Of a stretch of 64,000 nucleotides of DNA, positions 56,132-64,000 are shown piece by piece. Below the pieces are notes generated by a model. The model was not told the DNA's origin and did no database searches. It was given only the letters and a program-made list of their open reading frames with translations. Origin of the DNA: Sphingopyxis sp. BSN-002 (GTDB lineage Bacteria > Pseudomonadota > Alphaproteobacteria > Sphingomonadales > Sphingomonadaceae); assembly GCF_022024275.1 (NCBI RefSeq), contig NZ_CP091804.1, positions 3,304,501-3,368,500 on the forward strand. The letters are read 5' to 3'. The first letter of the stretch is position 1. Each line of letters begins with the position of its first letter. Position numbers and translations under genes: made by a program.

Positions 56132-57136
56132 GTGGAAAAATCCGTCATGAAGGCCGCCTGGTACGATCAAAAGGGAAGCGCCGCCGATGTGCTCGTCGTC
56201 GGCGAGCAGCCGGTGCCGGTAGCGCAGGCCGGCGAACTGTTGATCCGCGTCCGCGCCTCTGGGGTGAACCCATCGGACACGAAGGCCCGGCAGGGCGCGC
56301 GTGGACGCACCGACATGCCGTTTCCGCTGATCATTCCGCATCAGGACGGCGCGGGCGAAGTCGTCGCGGCCGGATCGGCTGCGGACGCAGCATGGATCGG
56401 CAAACGCGTCTGGTTCTATGAAGCACAGCTGGGCAGGCCGTTCGGCGCCGCCGCCGAATATGTCGCGCTGCCGGTTCGGCAGGTTTCGGAACTGCCCGAC
56501 GCTGCGTCGTTCGAGGAAGGCGCGAGCCTGGGCGTGCCGGCGATGACCGCGCATCGCAGCATATTCGCCGACGGCCCTGTCGCCGGGAAGACCGTCTTCG
56601 TCTCGGGCGGTGCAGGCGCAGTCGGGCGCTACGCCATCCAGTTCGCCAAGCTTGGCGGTGCGACGGTCATCGCAAGCGTCAGCCGCGACGAGCAGGCGCA
56701 GTCGGCGCTTGCGGCCGGTGCGGACTTCATCGTCAATCGCAAGACCGACGACATCGTCGCGCGCGTCCGCGAGTTCACCGGCAAGGAGCGCGGTGTCGAC
56801 CGCTTCGTCGAAGTCGCGTTCGGCGCCAATCTCGATGTTATCGCCGCTCTGCTCGCGCCGCGCGGCGTTGTCGCAACCTATGCATCGGATGCGGTGCCCG
56901 AGCCGGCACTGCCCTTCTGGCCGCTCGTCATGCTCGATGCGACGATCCGCTTTGTTCTCGTCTATGTGATGGATGCTGCCGCCCACGCAGAGGCTCAGCG
57001 GGCGATTGCCGAGGCGTTGGAGGCGGGGGCGCTAACCCACAATATTGCCGCGCGCTATCCACTCGACGACATTGTTGCTGCGCACGAATTTCTCGAAAGC
57101 GGCAAAGCGCTCGGGAAGGTGATCGTCGCCAGTTAG
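56132..57136 (+). CDS. Quinone oxidoreductase, zinc-independent MDR
   Basis: NADPH-dependent reductase of 334 residues. The MDR fold shows VRASGVNPSDTKARQG, then HQDGAGEVVAAG and the nucleotide loop VSGGAGAVGRYAIQFAKLGG. No zinc cysteines are present, as in quinone oxidoreductases. The GTG at 56132 has AGAGGA 7 nt before; an ATG at 56147 (MKAAWYDQKG) would fit the family too. Likely induced through the divergent HxlR protein. Confidence 0.88.
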   Translation: MEKSVMKAAWYDQKGSAADVLVVGEQPVPVAQAGELLIRVRASGVNPSDTKARQGARGRTDMPFPLIIPHQDGAGEVVAAGSAADAAWIGKRVWFYEAQLGRPFGAAAEYVALPVRQVSELPDAASFEEGASLGVPAMTAHRSIFADGPVAGKTVFVSGGAGAVGRYAIQFAKLGGATVIASVSRDEQAQSALAAGADFIVNRKTDDIVARVREFTGKERGVDRFVEVAFGANLDVIAALLAPRGVVATYASDAVPEPALPFWPLVMLDATIRFVLVYVMDAAAHAEAQRAIAEALEAGALTHNIAARYPLDDIVAAHEFLESGKALGKVIVAS

Positions 57137-57543
57137 TGCCGGCTTTCGCACTGCCCGTGATCGCCCAGCGCTTCGATTACGCGGCAATCGCCTGCAAGCC
57201 CGCCGCGGCAGCGGCCGACGATACGCTGGAGCTCGTCGCGCAGCAGCGACAGCTGCACGATCTTCTCCTCGACCTGCTCCAGATGCGTCGTCGCGATGCG
57301 GTCGGCCTCGCCGCAGTCGCGGTCGGGGTGATCCGACAGATCGAGCAGCGAGCGGATTTCCTCGATCGTGAAGCCAAGATCGCGCGAATGGCGCACGAAG
57401 CTGAGCCGCGAGCGGTGCTCGGCGCCATAGCTTCGGTAATTGGCATCGGTGCGCGCGGGTGCGGGGAGCAGGCCGATCCGTTCATAATAGCGGATGGTTT
57501 CGATGTTGGTGCCGGTGGCACGCGACAATTCGCCGATTTTCAT
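57133..57543 (-). CDS. MerR-family heavy-metal regulator (CadR/PbrR-like)
   Basis: Metal-responsive activator of 136 residues. The winged helix is IGELSRATGTNIETIRYYERIGLL. Metal-site cysteines sit at 77, 112, 120 and 132, resembling the Cys77/112/119 set of CadR. The C-terminus ends CESRH. It is divergent from a cation transporter gene, and the MerR-type promoter with a 19-bp spacer is in the gap. Confidence 0.9.
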   Translation of the reverse strand: MKIGELSRATGTNIETIRYYERIGLLPAPARTDANYRSYGAEHRSRLSFVRHSRDLGFTIEEIRSLLDLSDHPDRDCGEADRIATTHLEQVEEKIVQLSLLRDELQRIVGRCRGGLAGDCRVIEALGDHGQCESRH

Positions 57544-57546
57544 CGC

Positions 57547-57577
57547 TTGACCCTGTAGTTGCTACAGGCTCCATATA
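57547..57577 (+). promoter_or_regulatory. MerR-type promoter/operator of the cation transporter gene
   Basis: TTGACC (-35, 57547-57552) and CATATA (-10, 57572-57577) are separated by 19 bp, the long spacer typical of MerR control. Inside it lies the dyad CCTGTAG-TTG-CTACAGG (57552-57568), close to known CadR/PbrR/ZntR sites. Confidence 0.8.
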
Positions 57578-57645
57578 GGAGGTCGACTCGAAGATGTAAG
57601 GAGGCTTTCCCCGGAAAGCCGACCGATGAAGAGGAGCTTCGGCGA

Positions 57646-58278
57646 ATGGCCGATCAATGCTGTTCCGGCAAAAGCGGCAAGACCGCGCTCAACGATCCGC
57701 GCTGGCGGCGCGTGCTGTGGATCGCGCTGCTGATCAACGCCGCGATGTTCGGGGTGGAGATCGTAGCAGGGGTGGCGGCCGATTCGCGCGCGCTGCAGGC
57801 CGATGCGCTCGATTTTCTGGGCGATGCCGCAAATTATGCGATCAGTCTTGGCGTCGCCGGCATGGCGCTCGCGTGGCGCGCCCGGGCGGCGTTGCTGAAA
57901 GCCGGGACGATGCTGGCGTTCGGCCTCTGGGTTTTCGCGTCAGCGGCGTGGGGCTTCATCACCGGGACCGCGCCGCATGCCGAGACGATGGGGCTGATCG
58001 GCGCCCTAGCGCTGGTATCCAACGTCGCTGTCGCGCTGATGCTCTATCGCTATCGAACCGGGGACGCCAACATGCGCTCGGTCTGGGTCTGCTCGCGCAA
58101 CGACGCGATCGGCAACCTCGCGGTGATGGCGGCGGCGCTTGGCGTGTTCGGAACGGGGCAGGGCTGGCCCGATCTCGCGGTGGCGGCGATCATGGCCGGG
58201 CTGGCGATATGGGGCAGCCTCGACGTCTTTCGGCACGCGCGCCGCGATCTCAGCTCGGGGACAGCCGAAGCCGCCTGA
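57646..58278 (+). CDS. Cation diffusion facilitator-type metal transporter
   Basis: Membrane protein of 210 residues and six hydrophobic segments. It starts MADQCCSGKSG, with a paired cysteine that could bind metal. The DALDFLGDAANYAIS and RNDAIGNLAV blocks match CDF-like transporters, with aspartates in place of the usual histidine pairs. The cytosolic C-terminal domain of full CDF proteins is missing. AGGAG lies about 10 nt before the ATG at 57646. It is controlled by the adjacent MerR protein, so efflux of a metal such as cadmium, lead or zinc is likely. Confidence 0.87.
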   Translation: MADQCCSGKSGKTALNDPRWRRVLWIALLINAAMFGVEIVAGVAADSRALQADALDFLGDAANYAISLGVAGMALAWRARAALLKAGTMLAFGLWVFASAAWGFITGTAPHAETMGLIGALALVSNVAVALMLYRYRTGDANMRSVWVCSRNDAIGNLAVMAAALGVFGTGQGWPDLAVAAIMAGLAIWGSLDVFRHARRDLSSGTAEAA

Positions 58279-58303
58279 CGGACCAGGCGGTCCGACTGTT
58301 TTC
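58279..58303 (+). terminator. Terminator after the metal transporter gene
   Basis: CGGACC-AGGC-GGTCCG (58279-58294) is followed by ACTGTTTTC. The six-base stem is short but the T tract fits an intrinsic terminator. Confidence 0.55.
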
Positions 58304-58391
58304 GGTACTAGGCCAATCGTGTTCGCACGCCTATTGTGCGGTGCAATGCAGGGCACGCTTGCCATACAGATGAAGTCGATCGGCAACGGGC

Positions 58392-60062
58392 GTGGCTGAC
58401 GCGCGCGCATCCGGCGAATATGTGCTCAAGCCGCACGAGCAACCCCTCATCCCGGGCTCGCCGGCGAACCCCGACCACCCGCTGCATCGCCGCTATTTCT
58501 ATTTCGCGATCGGCCTGTTCCTTGGCCTCGTCAGCGGATTCCAGAACGGTCTGCTGCTCGCGAACCTGACGCTGCTCCAGAGCCATATGGGTCTGACGCC
58601 GGCCGACGCCGGCTGGGTGACAGTCGCCTATAACATGACAAACACCTGCATGAGCATATTGCTGTTCAAGGGACGCCAGCATTTCGGCATCCAGCGGTTC
58701 GTTCGCCTGACGATGCTCGCGCTGGTGATCGCGAACTTCCTTCAGCTGTTCGACGCAGGGTACCGGCTGGAGCTGATCGCGCGGGGCATTTCCGGAATTG
58801 CGGCGAGCGGGCTGGTGACGATGGCCATCTTCTACATGATGCAGAGCCTGCCGGGACCGAAGAAGATGATCGCGCTCATCCTTGGTATCGGCATGGTGCA
58901 GTTGGGGACGCCGCTGGCGCGGGCAATTTCACCGTTGCTCGTCTATGACGGCGATATCACCAGCCTGTTCGCGTTCCAGTTCGGCCTGTCGCTGGTCGCG
59001 GTCGGCGCAGTAAACATCCTGCCGCTGCCGCAGGGGATCAAGGTCAGGGCCTTCGGGGTGCTCGACATGATCAGCTTTCCGTTGCTCGCGATCGGCGTCG
59101 GACTGCTCTGCGCCTTCCTAGTCCAGGGGCGGATCGTCTGGTGGCCAACGCCCTGGCTGGGCGGTGCGCTCGCGCTCTCGGTCGTGCTGATCGGCGCGTC
59201 CTTCCTGATCGAGCATAACCGTGCCAACCCGATGCTGCTGACGCGCTGGATCGCGAGCAGCGATCTGGTCAAGCTCGCCTTTACCGGGGCGCTCGTCCGC
59301 GTCGTCCTGTCCGAACAGAGTTTTGGCGCGAGCGGCCTGCTCACCAGCCTGGGGCTCGTGAACGATCAACTTGTGACCTATTATGTCGTGACGGCGGCGG
59401 CGGCGCTGCTCGGCGTCTTTCTTCCGCTCGTCCGGCTGAATCCGCTCGATCTGCGTACATCGCGGCTCGTCTCGCTCGCGATTATCAGCATCGCAGCCTT
59501 TGCCGACACGCATTCGGGGCTCAACACCCGGCCGATCAACCTCTATATGTCGCAGGCCGCGATTGCCTTTGCCTCGGTCTATTTCATCGGCCCGATGCTC
59601 ATGGAGGGTTTCCTGCGTGCGCTGACGCGCGGTCCGGCCTATGTCGTCAGCTTTCTCGCGATCTTCAACCTGTCGCAGACGATCGGCGGACTGTTCGGGA
59701 CGGCGGCGCTGTCGGCCTTTTTTACCATACGCACCAAGGCGCATCTGATGACGCTGGCTCCCAGCCTCCAGACCGACGATCCCGCCTTGGCGCAAGCGAT
59801 CAACGGTCTTGCCGCGAGCCTCAACGGTACGATCGGCGATCCGGCGTTGCGGGCGGCCGTCGCAGGCAGCAACGTCGTTCGCGAAGCCGCGCGCCAAGCG
59901 GCGGTCCTTGCGTATAACGACGTATTTTTCGTCATCGGCGCCTTGTCGGGACTTGCCTTTGTCATCATGTTCGCGCGCTGGCTGTACGACCGCCGGCGCG
60001 GCTTCAACCCGCTCGCCGCCGATCTCTTCCGACTCCAGCAAATGTTGGCACAAAGACAATGA
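58392..60062 (+). CDS. MFS efflux transporter, DHA2 (EmrB/QacA-like)
   Basis: Membrane transporter of 556 residues with 14 predicted segments. It fits the EmrB-like branch, with FLGLVSGFQNGLLLANLTLLQ at the start and a long periplasmic loop near residues 455-510. The start is GTG at 58392. It overlaps the next gene (ATGA at 60059-60062). With the fusion protein and NodT channel it would form a tripartite exporter across both membranes. The substrate is unknown. Confidence 0.87.
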   Translation: MADARASGEYVLKPHEQPLIPGSPANPDHPLHRRYFYFAIGLFLGLVSGFQNGLLLANLTLLQSHMGLTPADAGWVTVAYNMTNTCMSILLFKGRQHFGIQRFVRLTMLALVIANFLQLFDAGYRLELIARGISGIAASGLVTMAIFYMMQSLPGPKKMIALILGIGMVQLGTPLARAISPLLVYDGDITSLFAFQFGLSLVAVGAVNILPLPQGIKVRAFGVLDMISFPLLAIGVGLLCAFLVQGRIVWWPTPWLGGALALSVVLIGASFLIEHNRANPMLLTRWIASSDLVKLAFTGALVRVVLSEQSFGASGLLTSLGLVNDQLVTYYVVTAAAALLGVFLPLVRLNPLDLRTSRLVSLAIISIAAFADTHSGLNTRPINLYMSQAAIAFASVYFIGPMLMEGFLRALTRGPAYVVSFLAIFNLSQTIGGLFGTAALSAFFTIRTKAHLMTLAPSLQTDDPALAQAINGLAASLNGTIGDPALRAAVAGSNVVREAARQAAVLAYNDVFFVIGALSGLAFVIMFARWLYDRRRGFNPLAADLFRLQQMLAQRQ

Positions 60063-61225
60063 CCGACACCGAAGACAAGAAAACCCCGCCGCCTGCAGAG
60101 GCTCCGGCACCGCAGCCCGAGCCGGCGCCCGACACAGGGCAGCCCGCCTCCGCCGAAGCACCGCCGGCAGGCGGAGGAGGGTGGCGTCCCGACCGGTCGC
60201 GCCGGCAGATCGTGCTTTTCGCCGGACTGATCCTGATCGGCGCTCTCGCGATCCTCTATGCTTGGGGGCTGCCGCCCTTTCGGCCGGACAGCCAGACCAC
60301 AGATAATGCCTATGTTCGCGGCCAGACGACGATCATCTCGCCGCAGGTCGGTGGCTATGTGACGCAGGTGCTCGTGCAGGATTTCGAGCGCGTTGCGGCG
60401 GGGCAGATCCTGGTGCGCATCGACGACCGCATCTATCGCGAGCGCGTCGCACAGGGCGCGGCGAACATCGCGGCGCAGAACGCGAGCCTCAGTAACAGCG
60501 AGCAAAGCCAGCGCTCGGCCGAAGCGCAGGTCCAGCTGCAGGATGCCGCAGTCGCGAATGCCGGTGCCCAGCTTCAGCGCGCGCAGGCCGACATGCGCCG
60601 CGTCAACGAACTCGTCGACGCGGGATCGGTGTCGCTGCGCGAGCGCGACCAGACGCTGGCGGCGCTGCGCCAGGCCGAAGCGGCGGTGCGTCAGGCGCAG
60701 GCACAGCGCCAGATCGCGCTGGAGCAGGTGCGTTCGGTTACCGTCGGACGCGGCGGGCTGAAGGCGGGCGTACAGAATGCCGAGGCAACCCGGGGCCTCG
60801 CAGACATCGATCTCGAGCGCACGGTGATCCGTGCACCGCGTTCGGGCCGGTTGAGCGAGGTTACGGTCCGCGTCGGCCAGCTCGTCAACCCGGGGACGCA
60901 GCTCATGTATCTGGTGCCCGAAACCCATTGGGTGGTTGCCAATTTCAAGGAAGCGCAAACCGCGACCATCCGCGTCGGCCAGAAAGCGCGAATGCGCGTC
61001 GATGCGCTCGGCGGCGCCGAGCTGAAAGGTACGGTCGAGAGTGTGGCGCCTGCGGCAGGCAGCGAATTCAGTGTGATCAAGCCCGACACCGGATCGGGCA
61101 ATTTCGTGAAAGTGCCGCAGCGGATCGCCGTGCGTATCCGGATCGATCCCGGGCAGGCGCTTGCGAAGCGGCTCGGCCCAGGCATGTCGGTGATCGCCAC
61201 CGTCGATACGGATAGCGGCCGGTGA
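60059..61225 (+). CDS. HlyD/EmrA-type membrane fusion protein
   Basis: Periplasmic adaptor of 388 residues. A proline-rich cytosolic lead is followed by one membrane anchor (IVLFAGLILIGALAILYAWGL). The lipoyl-like halves contain QTTIISPQVGGYVTQVLVQDFERV and VIRAPRSGRLSEV. Two long helices in between (QSQRSAEAQVQLQDAAVANAGAQ, etc.) form the hairpin. It overlaps the NodT gene by a GTGA. Confidence 0.91.
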   Translation: MTDTEDKKTPPPAEAPAPQPEPAPDTGQPASAEAPPAGGGGWRPDRSRRQIVLFAGLILIGALAILYAWGLPPFRPDSQTTDNAYVRGQTTIISPQVGGYVTQVLVQDFERVAAGQILVRIDDRIYRERVAQGAANIAAQNASLSNSEQSQRSAEAQVQLQDAAVANAGAQLQRAQADMRRVNELVDAGSVSLRERDQTLAALRQAEAAVRQAQAQRQIALEQVRSVTVGRGGLKAGVQNAEATRGLADIDLERTVIRAPRSGRLSEVTVRVGQLVNPGTQLMYLVPETHWVVANFKEAQTATIRVGQKARMRVDALGGAELKGTVESVAPAAGSEFSVIKPDTGSGNFVKVPQRIAVRIRIDPGQALAKRLGPGMSVIATVDTDSGR

Positions 61226-62583
61226 AACGCGCCGCGCTGCTGCTGCCGCTGCTGATGGCGGGCTGCGCGCCTGCGATCAGCCCGCGGCCCGAAGCAAGTG
61301 TCGTTGCGCCACCCGCCGACTGGCGCACGCCGCTGCCCTCCGAAGGAGTGGTCGAACGGCAATGGTGGGGGCGTTTCGGCGATCCACAGCTCTCGGCGCT
61401 GGTCGAGCAGGCGCGCGCGAACAATACGGACCTTGCCATCGCGGCCGCGCGCGTTGCCGAGGCGCGCGCGCAGGAACGCGTTGCACGGTCGCTGCTGCTT
61501 CCCAGCCTGTCTGCAAGCCTCCCGGGATCGGAGGCGCGCACGGTCAACGCTTTCGGCCAGCCGAGCGAAAGCACGTCGGCGCAGCCGACCTTCCAGGCCG
61601 CCTACGAGCTCGACCTGTTCGGCGGTAACGCCGCGCGGCGGGATGCGGCGCGTGCCAGCGCCGCCGCTTTTGCTGCGGCGCATGAGGCTGCGACGTTGTC
61701 TGTCAGTGCCACGGCGGCGAGCGGTTACATTACATTGCTCGCGCTCGACGAGCGGCTGGGCTTGCTCAGGGAAACGCTTGTCCAGCGCGGAGAGGCGCTC
61801 CGCATCGCGCGCGATCGTGCCGAAGCGGGCTACACATCCGAACTCGAACTGCGTCAGTCGGAGGCAGAATATCGGGCGGCGGAGCAACAGATCCCCACGA
61901 TCGAGGCGGCGATCGCGCGGCAGGAAAATGCGCTGTCGCTGCTGGTCGGCGACACGCCGCACGCGATCGCGCGCGGCGCCGACTTCGACGCGCTTGCGAC
62001 CCCTGCCGTGCCGGCCGTCGTGCCGTCCGATCTCGTCAGGCGCCGCCCCGACATTGCGCAGGCCGAATATTCGCTGGCGGCGACCGATGCCAATCTGCGC
62101 GCTGCGCGGGCGCAGTTCCTGCCCCAGATTCGCCTGTCGGCGTCGGGCGGCGCGGCGATCTCGTCGCTGCTGGGCGATCCGATTACCATCTGGTCGGTCG
62201 GCGGCAGCATCCTCGCGCCGATCTTTTCGGGCGGGCGGTTGGAAGGGCAGTTCGACGCGGCGACGGCGCAGCGCGACCAGGCCGCCTTCGCTTATCGCAA
62301 GACCGTGCTCACGGCGTTTCGCGAGGTCGAGGATCAGCTGGCGCTGATCGACCGGCTGGGCGCGCAGGAGCAAGCGTTGCTCGCCCAGCGTACCGCAGTT
62401 GCCGAAGTGCTGCGCCACGCGACGAACCGCTATCGTGCCGGCTATTCGCCTTATCTGGAGCAGATCGACGCGCAGCGTGCGCTGCTTTCGGTCGACCAGT
62501 CGCTTATTCAGCTGCGCGCCGATCGCCTCAATGCCTATGTCGCGCTTTACCAGGCGCTGGGCGGAGGCATCGACGGCGCATGA
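61222..62583 (+). CDS. RND-type outer-membrane channel lipoprotein (NodT family)
   Basis: TolC-like channel of 453 residues. The lipobox is LLMAGC after a short signal. The NodT pattern includes WWGRFGDPQLSALVEQARANNTDLAIAAARV and, in the second repeat, VRRRPDIAQAEYSLAATDANLRAARAQFLPQI. It starts at GTG 61222 and overlaps the DUF2264 gene (ATGA at 62580). Confidence 0.92.
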   Translation: MKRAALLLPLLMAGCAPAISPRPEASVVAPPADWRTPLPSEGVVERQWWGRFGDPQLSALVEQARANNTDLAIAAARVAEARAQERVARSLLLPSLSASLPGSEARTVNAFGQPSESTSAQPTFQAAYELDLFGGNAARRDAARASAAAFAAAHEAATLSVSATAASGYITLLALDERLGLLRETLVQRGEALRIARDRAEAGYTSELELRQSEAEYRAAEQQIPTIEAAIARQENALSLLVGDTPHAIARGADFDALATPAVPAVVPSDLVRRRPDIAQAEYSLAATDANLRAARAQFLPQIRLSASGGAAISSLLGDPITIWSVGGSILAPIFSGGRLEGQFDAATAQRDQAAFAYRKTVLTAFREVEDQLALIDRLGAQEQALLAQRTAVAEVLRHATNRYRAGYSPYLEQIDAQRALLSVDQSLIQLRADRLNAYVALYQALGGGIDGA

Positions 62584-63743
62584 CGATGGCGTCGGCTACC
62601 GCCCTGCAGACGCGTGGCGACTGGCTGACGATGCTGCGGACGATCGTGGCGCCCGTCCTGCGCCATGGCGCCGCCGGAACGCTGAAGAGCGCGATGCCGG
62701 TCGAGGCTCCCACCGGCGGCGAGGGGCGGCGGCATTTTACGCATCTGGAGGCTTGCGGGCGAATGCTCGCGGGGCTGGCGCCATGGCTGGAACTCGAAGG
62801 GCTGACCGGTGAAGAGGCGGCGTGGCAGCATGAGGCGCGCGGACAGGCGCAGGCGCTGATCGCGTCGATTACCGATCCCGCATCGCCCGATCATGTCGAT
62901 TTCGGCCTCGGGTTGCAGCCGCTGGTCGATGCCGCTTTCCTTGCGCAGGCGATCCTGCGGGCGCCGACCATCCTGTGGAACGACCTTCCTCCCGCTGTGC
63001 GCACCCATATCGTCCGCGAAATGGCGGCGACGCGGTGGATCACGCCGGCGTCGAACAACTGGCTGCTCTTCGCGGCGATGATCGAGACGCTGTTCGCCGC
63101 TCTCAAGCTGGATTTCGATCCCATGCGTATTGACCGGGCGATCCGGCAGTTCGACACATGGTATGTCGGCGACGGCTGGTATGGCGACGGGCCCGCCTTT
63201 CGTTTCGACTATTACAACAGCTTCGTCATCCATCCTTTTCTTGTCGATATCCTGCGCGTGCTGCCGCGCGAGCCGGAATGGCAGGAGTTCGGCGCGCGGC
63301 AGACGGGACGCGCGCAGCGCCACGCCGTGCAGCTCGAACGGATGATCGCACCCGATGGCACGATGCCGGCGATCGGGCGATCGCTCACCTACCGCTGCGG
63401 CAATCTGCACCTGCTCGCTCAGCTCGCCCTGCTCGGCAAACTGCCGTCCGGAGTGGCGGCGGGGCAGGTGCGGAGCGCCATGTCGCTTGCCATGACGCGC
63501 ACCCTTGCGGCGCCGGAGACCTTCGATGACGAAGGATGGCTGACGGTCGGCTATTCGGGGCACCAGCCGGGGCTCGCCGAAGACTATATTTCGACCGGCA
63601 GCCTCTATCTCTGCACCGCTGCCTTCCTGCCGCTTGGGCTCGCGCCGAATGATCCGTTCTGGGAGGATGTTGGGGCTTCGCCCACCGCCGTTCGTTTGTG
63701 CGAGGGGCAGGATGTCGTGCGGGATCGCGCGATCGAGGGGTAG
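62580..63743 (+). CDS. DUF2264 family protein
   Basis: Protein of 387 residues matching DUF2264: HFTHLEACGRMLAGLAPWL, ASNNWLLFAAMIETL, WYVGDGWYGDGPAFRFDYYNSFVIHP and IGRSLTYRCG. The family has an all-helical barrel-like look and is found near glycan enzymes, but no reaction is established. There is no signal peptide. It is coupled by ATGA to the NodT channel gene, an odd partner for an efflux operon. Confidence 0.88.
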   Translation: MTMASATALQTRGDWLTMLRTIVAPVLRHGAAGTLKSAMPVEAPTGGEGRRHFTHLEACGRMLAGLAPWLELEGLTGEEAAWQHEARGQAQALIASITDPASPDHVDFGLGLQPLVDAAFLAQAILRAPTILWNDLPPAVRTHIVREMAATRWITPASNNWLLFAAMIETLFAALKLDFDPMRIDRAIRQFDTWYVGDGWYGDGPAFRFDYYNSFVIHPFLVDILRVLPREPEWQEFGARQTGRAQRHAVQLERMIAPDGTMPAIGRSLTYRCGNLHLLAQLALLGKLPSGVAAGQVRSAMSLAMTRTLAAPETFDDEGWLTVGYSGHQPGLAEDYISTGSLYLCTAAFLPLGLAPNDPFWEDVGASPTAVRLCEGQDVVRDRAIEG

Positions 63744-63857
63744 GCGGCACCGAGCCGCGGTCGGATGTGCGGTCGCGAAGGCTGTGCGTTGCAGTTTGCC
63801 CCGAAAGGGTTCAGAGAGCCGATCCGATGATCCCGCCCCCCGGGGCAGGATCCCGAT

Positions 63858-63908
63858 GAGGCCACGTCCTCCCTGCATTTCGCGGGTTTCAGGTCCGGGA
63901 CGGCCCGG
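63858..63908 (+). promoter_or_regulatory. Possible guanidine-II-like leader before gdx gene
   Basis: A perfect hairpin CCGGG-ACGG-CCCGG (63895-63908) has the ACGR tetraloop of guanidine-II (mini-ykkC) riboswitches and lies 21 nt before the start codon. A first hairpin GAGG/CCTC at 63858-63871 has CCACGT in the loop, which departs from ACGR. The known riboswitch has two such hairpins. The downstream gene is the expected target class. Confidence 0.35.
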
Positions 63909-63929
63909 CAGTCCATGAAGGAGGCTGTC

Positions 63930-64000
63930 ATGCCCTGGATATATCTGACTGTAGCGGGATTTTTCGAGATCGTCTGGGCTTTTTCCATGAAGCAGTCCGA
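63930..64000 (+). CDS. Small multidrug resistance transporter, Gdx/SugE type (cut by window edge)
   Basis: Only the first 23 codons are in the window: MPWIYLTVAGFFEIVWAF, then SMKQS. The glutamate at position 13 and tryptophan at 16, with a lysine at 21, fit Gdx (SugE) guanidinium exporters rather than EmrE. GAAGGAGG precedes the ATG at 63930. The full protein should be about 105 residues. Confidence 0.85.
   Translation, partial: MPWIYLTVAGFFEIVWAFSMKQS

Overview
This window comes from the chromosome of a GC-rich alphaproteobacterium, most likely a sphingomonad close to Sphingopyxis. The evidence is the two large TonB-dependent receptors inside catabolic clusters, the circularly permuted two-piece tmRNA gene, the dnaG-rpoD and YqeY/carA-carB neighbourhoods, the sdhE-mfd-recG block, and dispersed short palindromic repeats. 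The genus is inferred from gene content and is not proven.

Region 1 (1-18264) is a substrate-uptake and degradation island. It holds a truncated TonB receptor, an esterase, an MFS transporter with a translationally coupled amidase, a TetR regulator, and a second complete TonB receptor. The second receptor leads a tightly overlapping operon of epoxide-hydrolase-like enzyme, SDR, cupin, zinc alcohol dehydrogenase, unknown membrane protein and acyl-CoA synthetase. A second TetR gene then faces an operon of APH-type kinase, SDR, acyl-CoA dehydrogenase and zinc alcohol dehydrogenase. The kinase plus dehydrogenase pair resembles the levulinate (Lva) and ACAD10/11 systems that act on 4-hydroxyacyl-CoAs. 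Three inverted repeats at 2069, 5667 and 14153 look like regulator binding sites.

Region 2 (18707-34400) is mostly housekeeping: tRNA-Asn, NAD kinase, moaA, a GGDEF-like/EAL protein, mfd, sdhE, recG, a PilZ protein and tyrS. It continues with a DOMON-like protein, a NamZ-type muramidase, a Tat-exported M24 peptidase, a DUF817 membrane protein and an Amj-type lipid II flippase.

Region 3 (34407-39704) holds a VWA/CoxE-like protein and a MoxR ATPase, separated by a soluble chemoreceptor and a GFA-fold protein. The VWA and MoxR genes share the same palindromic upstream site. An unidentified protein and a PspC-domain protein follow.

Region 4 (40105-50784) is core machinery: rpoD, dnaG, YqeY, carA, carB and greA. 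It carries two insertions. A GIY-YIG nuclease gene bracketed by palindromic repeats sits between YqeY and dnaG, and an AT-richer orphan gene sits between carA and carB.

Region 5 (50801-64000) holds a rhomboid protease, a NUDIX hydrolase, three TPM-domain proteins with LemA, mscL and ssrA (tmRNA). It continues with an HxlR/quinone-reductase pair and a CadR-like MerR regulator facing a metal transporter. A four-gene EmrB/EmrA/NodT efflux operon ends in a DUF2264 protein. The window closes inside a Gdx/SugE guanidinium exporter gene, possibly preceded by a guanidine-II-like leader.
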